Below, in pieces: positions 56,085 through 64,000 of a DNA stretch of 64,000 nt (the first letter of the stretch is position 1; each line of letters opens with the position of its first letter). This DNA comes from Primula veris. Taxonomy: Eukaryota; Streptophyta; Magnoliopsida; Ericales; Primulaceae. The translations under genes and the position numbers were made by a program. The DNA is taken from NCBI GenBank assembly GCA_963682055.1, contig OY821749.1, forward strand, positions 29,333,631-29,397,630, given 5' to 3'. Below the pieces are notes generated by a model that saw nothing but the letters and a program-made list of their open reading frames with translations, did not search any database and was not told where the DNA came from.

Positions 56085-59000
56085 TGTAAAATTTTTATTA
56101 TGACACAAACAAAACCTAAGAAATAGCAAGTTGGATTGTGGATCAAAATTGCAGTTTGATCACGCGTCGGGAAAGGGAGGAGAAAGAAAATTATTTATTT
56201 GATTCATTATTTATTTGTTATATAAGTTCTACATTTACTCATGAAAAACTTTGACAAAATGGTTTTTCATCATGTAGTATATTTACAAGTGTTCGGCTCA
56301 TGCAATATTCCGCAACAACATACTATCCACATCGCCAAATATTTAAATGTAACTTTGATGAATACTTAATTAAACCTAGTTAATTTATTTAAGTTTAGCT
56401 TAGTAGCTAGGTAATGTTGTTTAACTTCAACTTAAATAATGTGAAGTTTATTCTTGACTCCTAAGATAATGAGTGGGTTTTTAGAAGGTTCTCTCAAGTT
56501 TTTGGTTCACTAAACTAATGACTAATCAGTGCTTAAGCTAGCTAGGTACGGTGACCCCTAAACCCTAATTATCTAAGATTGTTTTATACGAGTACTTAAT
56601 TAACGTGTAGCCTAGTTACTGGATGCTTCATATTGATTATTGTCATTTATATTTAAGATATCTTGTAGCTCGATAGTCGGTGATTCATGTCGCTTTACTT
56701 TTTCTTTCGGTATTGTTTGGCATTAATTATAGTTTTGAACCTGCCTTTTTTGCATAAATATAGGCAGTGTTGGTCGACAATCGAGTTTAAAAACCTGAGT
56801 TTTTCTGGTTCTTTTTTGACTCAAAAAAGATAAGAGTTTCAAAATGGAACCAATCCGTTTTTTTTCGTTTTTTTTTATCAAACTGTAATTATAATCTAGT
56901 TTATTTGCTTAGAAGTTGAACTCAAAGCTCTTAATTTCCTGCCAGTAGACCAAGTCTCTTTACCCCCTTCTGTTTCGCTGGTTTTGTGAATATTGCATTA
57001 GTATAAAAATAATCGGTTTTGCTAACATGTGCTCCGTGTTACATGTTAGTATACATTTTATTTCCTACAATAAAACATTTATGATGTTAATATATTGGAA
57101 GTGACGTATGATTATTAATGCATAAACACTATTTAATTTCTTACCATATTTTTAACATTATTAAATAATTATAAATATATTATTATCACATTTTATGTAA
57201 TCATTTACCCCTTAACATGTGTTCAGCATTTCATTAAAACGATATGTTTTTACTTAATTTATGTCGTAAATGTTAAAAAGATCTACATATGGATATGATC
57301 TTATTAATAAGACGCACAATTCAATCTATTACATCTTCAAAGTGAAAGTTACCAATTTTAAAAGTTAAATAGATTAATGAAACAAAATGTATAATGTTTT
57401 GATACATACTTGCGGAAAATGCACATGTAGATGTATGCTTCTCTGAGTTGTGATAATTAATTATCAATTAACTAATTTAATATGATAAGTAACAACCAAA
57501 TACTCCTATTTTATAACAGTCTTGATCAGTGTTGTTGCGTAAGCATAAGGGAAAACTTTGCCCTTAAGAGAAATGAATAATCCTAGTGTCACTTAAACAA
57601 GGAACAGAAAAACTCATATTGAACTACTAGTTATCCAAATTCCAAAACATATAAACAGAAAATCAGTGAGAAATTTAGTCTTGTTCGTTTTAGTTCTGAT
57701 ATTTTGGAAAAGTATCATTACAGGAACAGATGGGCCGGAATACCATAAGAAAATAATTTGTACAGATTTCTTATGATCGTCCTCGTCTCTTTCGAAATAA
57801 ACATGAAATATTTCAAGTCCTAAAATACAATGACAGTGACAGCATTGACACACAAGTTATATTACTAAAGATTATGAGAGGTGTTTTGAAACTTGTAAGA
57901 TTACCTATAACCACTAACGATGACTATTGTTGTTTTAAGTACATCATGCCCATGAAGCTTTTTCCTAATCCAGCTTCTTATATTTATTGTGAAAATAATA
58001 AATATGCAAGAAATTTCCTACTAACTAATTGTTTTTCTTATTTTCTGTTATCAAAACTTAAGTTACAAGTTTAATTAATTGAGCACAAAAACCACGCAAG
58101 ATATTTATAAACTATAGGGAAAAAAAAGAAGGAGAGATTAAAAATGAAATTGCACAGTTTGAGCAAATTTTCTTGGTCGACTTTAGAGAGTCCGGGTTAG
58201 ATGTGACGGGCAGAGTCGAGTATAATTAATTTGAATAGTAAATCCTGCTAAAAATTTGGGTTCGGATAAAATCGGTAACTAAATTAACCTTTAAAATTTG
58301 TCACATTTTATTTTGTGAATACTGTGTGCACCCAGTAAGATGGTCATCTTCCATCAACTTGGAAGATTAAAAGTTAAAACCTTAAATTTTGGAAAACTTA
58401 GACTATAAAATACAAAGAATTACCAAATAAGATGTGCTTACAGAGTTTATATATATATATATGAGTGTTACTCCACTAACCCTGTATCGGATATGAGAGT
58501 GGTTCCTTTCCTTTTTGCTGATATATTGCTACTTTTATATATATAGCTGAACTTAGTCACGACAATTACTTGTTCCGTTCTTAAACTTTTGTGAATAATT
58601 GCTACAGTTGCAAAGCGTAAAAGAAATTTCGTGAGCAAAATCAATTTCGATTAGTTGGTTAGTCTCACTAGCTTATTCGAGCTTTTCCACATTCACGTAT
58701 GTGGGTATGATAAAGAGTTTGATTATTCGCATGTCTGGTTTATTTTAGATTCATGAACTATGTAGTTATGTACTTATGTTCGCATTAATCCATGACATGT
58801 GAAGAATATGCACATTTTAAATAAATGTCCTTTTTCTGATTAAAAATGTAAGCTACTTGATTGATACATTTAAATTAGAGTTTTTGTACTTTTCATTTAC
58901 GAACATTATTTGTAGGTGTAAACAAGCGATGATACTTTTTTATTTAATACTGAAATGACCGCAAACTCAAAAGCAAACTTAAATATGCGTGGGTGCACCA

Positions 59001-62000
59001 GATCAGGAATAAGTACGAGCAGATATCAAAAGATTTAATTCAGCTTTTTCGTACAAATATGAGCACACTAATTTATGTTAAAACATCCAATTAAAATGAA
59101 GATTAAAAGCCATGCATAAGTATAGAGAATCACGAGTCGCAGTTAATGACAAAACCAGATATATCTATGCGAGAACATAAATTATACGTGCACATATTTT
59201 TTTATTTTTTTTTATATCGTGATGTCCGGGCCAGCGTTACTCACACGCAACTCAACTAAATCCACGGAAAATACTAGTATAGGGCCCCACCACTACGGTC
59301 TCTATCTCACAACTTGATTATGTTGTTGGTGATAATCGAACACGAGTGGATGGATATTTATATGTGCACGTATATTTGTTAGTATTAGGGAGCTAAAAAA
59401 ACTAAAATGGCCGGACTTATTTTGACTAAAATTCTCGAAACCAATTATCATCACCTACCTCCTTACCTGGTTCATCTTTACACTTAATTACCTTCCTGAG
59501 ACTAATAATATGAAATATGTACGTAGCTAGAACTATATATACTGGTCAGTCTTCACCATTTTTTCTCAGAAATGATTAACACACGTATAATTTTGGAATA
59601 TATATATAAGAAGGTGACAATGATAAATATGTAACTTGAGCTGATTAATGACACTTTCAGTAGTATTTATTTTAAAATGAGCAGATGGATCTCAGACTTC
59701 TGTTTGTTATCATTATATTTGTCTTCATATTTTTTGTATAGAAGGTGTGGTATGATTAAGTAGGCACAAATATCAACTATATATCCAGCTGCCCCTTTTG
59801 GCAGTCGAAATTTATACTTGTGATACCATTTGAAGTGAAAAGACATATGATTATAGGTCAGACACCAAAATAAATTGGTAAAGCTACGTATATAATGCAA
59901 TGCTAGTATATATATGTTGATATATAACATGTATAATGAGATAGATATAATACAATTAATGCAAATTATTTTCAGTCTACGTATGTGGCTCTTATAGTCT
60001 TATATATCTGATATAATAGCACCCAGCTAGTACTAATCAAAGTAATGGCAGTTATATTTCTTGTCAAAATCATAGTTAATGTCATTAAATATTTATTTTT
60101 CCTAACCTAGCAATGAAAGCAATGTGTAGTTGTAGAACATCTCAACGTAGGAGTAGATAGCAATGTGTAGTAACGTGTAGTAATGGGGGCATTTAATGTA
60201 TCAATTTTTGAGTTTATTTTGAAGCATTAAATATAGTTACTTATTAAATATCACCGTTTAATGAAGTATAAAGATTCTTTTTAACCTATGCTTCAGGACA
60301 TATGTTAGCTAGCATTTGCCATAGAAATAAGACATAAATAGAATTTAAGATATTTTCCTATCACAGTATCGGGATTCTCAATTTCATACAAAAAACACTT
60401 TTTCTCACATATATGATAAAATATTATTTTTGGTTAAATAAAATATATCGCATGAATATGATAAATATAATCATGTGATTTGTTATGTACGATGCCTGAG
60501 TTATGCCTTGGATTTTAAAAGTGTGACATTTCAGCATGTACATGTCGTGTCGTGTAGGACACCCGTAACTGAGTCGTGCATTATAAAAATAGAAACTTGA
60601 AAATCAAATAAAATCAAACACCACATATGTAGCACGAAGACAAATCTGTCTGTCCGAGACGACACAATACAGTCACACAGACACGTCGTAACGACAAATT
60701 TGTCAATTAAGGACATGCATGACACAGTTAGGACATGGAAAATAATAAATTTAAAATATACTATTATATAGGTTATATCTGTTTTACCAAAACAAAATTA
60801 AATATTTAAAGTGCAACCGACAAATCTCAGTAATAATTCAATTTTTCCTTTAAATGTTTTGTTGGATTTTGAAATAAAAATGTAAAATTAAAAGTTGAAA
60901 GTTAAAATACGGTTTTTGTATTACAATTTGTGTCTCTCGTGTCCTAAAGTGTCTACGAAGTTTTAGAAAATGTTCAAAATGTATACGCGAAAGTGTACAC
61001 ATTGTCAACGAACCAATAAGTTAACGGCACAGGAACCGAAGTGTTCGACATATGAATGGAGTGTTAGGTGACCGATACGACATTTTTGCCTTTTTTTGAA
61101 TGTTCTTGCATCATAAAACATAACCGTTAATGAGAGAGGAAAATAAAAACAAAGTTCTCTATGATATAAACTGAAAAATGCTCAATTTGTATCCTCTATT
61201 ATAAATTTTTAACAATAGATATCCTCGACTTTTGCAATTCGCTATACAATGAATGGTCCATAACAATACTCCAGTTTGGGTGATCGTCCAAATCATAAGA
61301 AAATGCTAGCAAAAGAACGGTTGTCTCCACTTCTAATGATTACATAACACGAGCTCCAGATCAACAAATATTGTAATGGATTTCGTCCATTTAATATATT
61401 AAGATTGAGGAAAAAAAAACACAATAACTTTTGCGGTCCGCCTCTTTGCTCAAGAGATAGTCGAAAACCGCAACAATCTTGAATTTGAACACAGTTTGCT
61501 ACGAAACTTATATCAAGTTCTAATTGTGACTAAAACCTTTTAAAAATCCAGTTAATCATACCGTATAAACGGTCTATACTTTATAATACCCTTCTTGCAT
61601 TGTCCATATTCCACAACATCTCCAAATAACCGAAGTTAACCTTTAATAATATCCCTTCATGATCATATGTCTCTTTCATGTATACAAATATCCGGTTCTA
61701 GAATTTCAACTTTTATATTTTCTGAAAATCGGAGATAGATACTATTGTTTTTTGTTGAAATCAATACCTTTTTTTTAGACTTTTTTTGTCGAAATCAATA
61801 CCTTCTATACTACGTAGGGACTAGGGAGTATTGTTTTGAACTACTTACTATGTATATAAAACTAATCTGATCGATGTTGGTAATGTCAAGATACAAGGAA
61901 AATATTTTCTTCATAGTTTCAGTTTATCATAATTTATTTTATAGCTAGAGTTTCATGTATCTAAAAGTTGGCCTTATTTTTAAATAAGGGACTCTTTCTA

Positions 62001-63836
62001 TTAATGACATTATTTAAACTTATTTCCGTTAAGTGCTAATGTAAAATTTGCATATGCAAAATAAAGATAATATACCTAGTGAGAAAATTACTTTATTACA
62101 AATAAATTATCAATCAAAGATTAGTAAGTTCATTAAAAATGTATGTCCATGGACCATTTGTAGTAGTGGATATGTAGATGTGAACGAGTCTTTACTTGTG
62201 AGTAATGAGAGTAAGCTCGAAATATGCCACTTCGTAATGTCTTTTTGTATACATATTTTTGTTCATGTATCATAATAAATTCATTTTTTTTTTTGTGTGT
62301 ATGAAAAACAAACTGTTCTTTTTGCTTTTCCGAGGAAAGCCTTTATTTATATCTCTCTTTCTCAAACACAAAGAAAGAAAAGAAAGGTCAAAACCAAATC
62401 AGTAAATGTAAGTATCCACTCATGTTTTATCTGTAAATACTTTCATGAATTAAATAGATTTATATTTCACCACAGCATTTGTCAGATTAAATTCCCAAAA
62501 CAGAAACACTGTGTTTTCCCTTTTCCCCTATTTCTAGTATCCGTTTCCAAAAACAGTCACAAAAAAAGGTTTCTTTTTTTGCTCTAATTTCAGCACAAAA
62601 AAAATTCAGACCTTTGATTGATGAGATCTCTAAATTTCTGTGCATTTGGTGGGTTCAAAAATATTAGCTCAAAAGCGTTACCTTTATTACTTAAAATGTT
62701 TAAATTATTACAGATTTGATCTCACTTTTTAAGCTTAAAGTACTCCCAACTTTTTGGTTTTATTTATTTATTCATACTTTGTTCTGTAAAGTCTTAAACT
62801 CAAGCTTTAAGAAAAAGGAACATATTATGCCCATATACAGCTATATTGCATATATAGTTTTATTTACAGGACGATTTTCTTAATTTTATTTTATTTATTA
62901 TGCAAACCTTCACCAAATGCTGTCTCCATTCCCCCATACAATGTGCTATTTTCTAATTTCAATTTGTAGTTTGTACATTAATTTATGAACTTGTTGGCAA
63001 AAAAATATTTATATTTTTTTCAACGCTGACATACTGTTCAAAAATATTTTAATATTGCAGAAGTAGTCCCTTTTATTTCCTACGCTTTAATAGTCCCCTA
63101 TTCGGTAAAGTAACAGAATAGGTCCTTACGAAGGATTTTCCAAATGATCAAACAATTCCTACCTATTTAATTTTCTAAAAAGTTGATATTTTTAATACAG
63201 CCACGTTTATGATTTTGAAATTAAATAACCAGAAAGACTTTTATAGTTTTATTGTAACACTTTGAGGATTAAGCAGGACGGAGGTGCAACCCTAACCCCA
63301 TAATTTGCAAAAATGCTATTTTTTCTATGAGTAAATTTAAAAAAATATTAAAAAAGTGTGTGTTGCAACCTCGTAAAATGATATTTTGTATTTATTAACC
63401 TCCTCCGACCAAGTCATCACGTTTTAAAAGTGTTGGAAGTTGGAAACTTTAGTATCTTATGTGAAACAATCATTACAAAATAATGTTTGATTTAGTGAAA
63501 GTCAAAATCTGTCACAAGTCTGTCACTAAATTAAAAACATGTCACAGACTCACAAATATGTCGTAAATTGACTAAACTGTCACAAAACCGTCACAAAAAC
63601 CGTCGCTAATAAACTCGTAACAAAAAATACCGTCACTAATCCCGTCGCTATTTGGGTATTTTTTTTTAATGAATATGACCAAAAAATGCTTTTTCAAAAC
63701 TAAAGTAACCGTGACTGTAATAGACTGTCATAAATATGCAAGTTTGTTAATTTATTTGTCTCGAGCTTGAATAAATTAAACTCAAAACATTTAATTTCTG
63801 CATAAAACCGACAAATCTATATCTTCAACCTCATTG

Positions 63837-63838
<2 letters not shown>
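56085..63838. other. Long intergenic stretch, no gene seen
   Basis: About 7.7 kb of AT-rich sequence without a frame I can support. Notable patches are a TA microsatellite near 58450-58462 and a GTGTCGTGTCGTGT / GACACGTCG-rich block at about 60530-61080, which resembles a class of dispersed repeats rich in GTGTC motifs. From 63490 to 63655 there are repeated (A)CCGTCAC(T/A)AA motifs like those near the ends of CACTA-type transposons. None of these has defined ends. Confidence 0.5.

Positions 63839-63870
<32 letters not shown>
63839..63870. repeat. (TC)16 microsatellite
   Basis: Sixteen TC units directly upstream of a possible translation start. CT tracts occur in the same relative position before the PPR gene at 12520 and DAPF at 45189. 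Confidence 0.9.
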
Positions 63871-63872
<2 letters not shown>

Positions 63873-63889
63873 CAGTTCCTGATGCAGTT

Positions 63890-63928
63890 ATGGCTGGAGC
63901 AATGAGAGCAGAGGGTAAAAATTCTAAG
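63890..63928 (+). CDS. Possible first coding exon of a gene beyond the window
   Basis: After a CT-rich leader, ATG at 63890 opens a 13-codon frame (MAGAMRAEGKNSK) that meets a GT donor (AAG|GTACTA) in phase 0. The context is like the 5' ends of two real genes in this window. Alternatively, CTCTCCACAG|TTCCTG at 63880 is a splice acceptor and this is an internal exon. The family cannot be told from so few residues. Confidence 0.3.
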
Positions 63929-64000
63929 GTACTATAGTCTATATATATATATATGTCTCTCTTTGTTTATATAAATTATAAAGTTTGATATTTTATGTTA

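Noticed and set aside
55874..56146. Repeat-containing minus-strand frame
   Set aside because: The protein repeat is just the 72-bp tandem DNA duplication read in one frame.
53577..62587. Scattered frames of 60-96 codons in the right third
   Set aside because: Very AT-rich translations dominated by F, I, L, N, K and Y without signals, motifs or splice continuity.
1..64000. tRNA, rRNA, CRISPR, prokaryotic operons
   Set aside because: No tRNA consensus (A and B boxes with cloverleaf), no rRNA segment, no spaced identical repeats with unique spacers, and gene structure is clearly plant nuclear.

Overview
The window is plant nuclear DNA. Genes are split by AT-rich GT-AG introns, CT/TA/GA microsatellites are common, both strands carry genes, and there are plant-specific families: P-class PPR proteins, a LAMMER kinase of the AFC type, a plastid diaminopimelate epimerase, a phytocystatin and IDA/PIP-like peptide motifs. 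A eudicot is clear from the close match to remembered Arabidopsis families; I cannot name the species (an asterid is only a guess).

Layout. About 1.3-1.85 kb: a secreted peptide precursor with three tandem cores resembling the IDA/PIP (SGPS) class. 3.5-11.2 kb: a complete Ty1/copia retrotransposon on the minus strand (LTRs, target duplication, primer site, purine tract, intact gag and pol). 12.5-13.9 kb: an intronless PPR gene. 16.7-17.0 kb: a small secreted protein. 18.4-19.2 kb: the last exon of an inositol transporter running into a long inverted repeat. 23.4-26.0 kb: a two-exon ARM-repeat protein. 27.2-27.5 kb: a cystatin. 28.7-29.7 kb: gene fragments, including three exons of a CC1-like/RBM39 splicing factor. 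31.0-31.9 kb: a 5'-truncated LINE with target duplication. 33.8-39.1 kb: a 12-exon AFC2-like LAMMER kinase. 42.0-43.4 kb: a second PPR gene. 45.2-50.2 kb: a nine-exon DAPF gene. 52.0-53.2 kb: an F-box pseudogene. 53.2-63.8 kb: AT-rich sequence with no gene I can support. A possible first exon lies at the right edge.

The genes do not form a pathway; this is ordinary plant gene order. The kinase (predicted nuclear, SR-protein phosphorylation) and the splicing-factor fragment share a theme only by chance. The PPR proteins are predicted for organelles, and DAPF for lysine synthesis in plastids.

The most interesting items are the multi-core peptide precursor (conserved Cys pair and oligoproline linker in every unit), an in-frame duplicate of the end of DAPF exon 1 inside intron 1, and the young copia element with a 26-bp deletion in one LTR. 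All family assignments come from reading translations against remembered family features; no database search was run.
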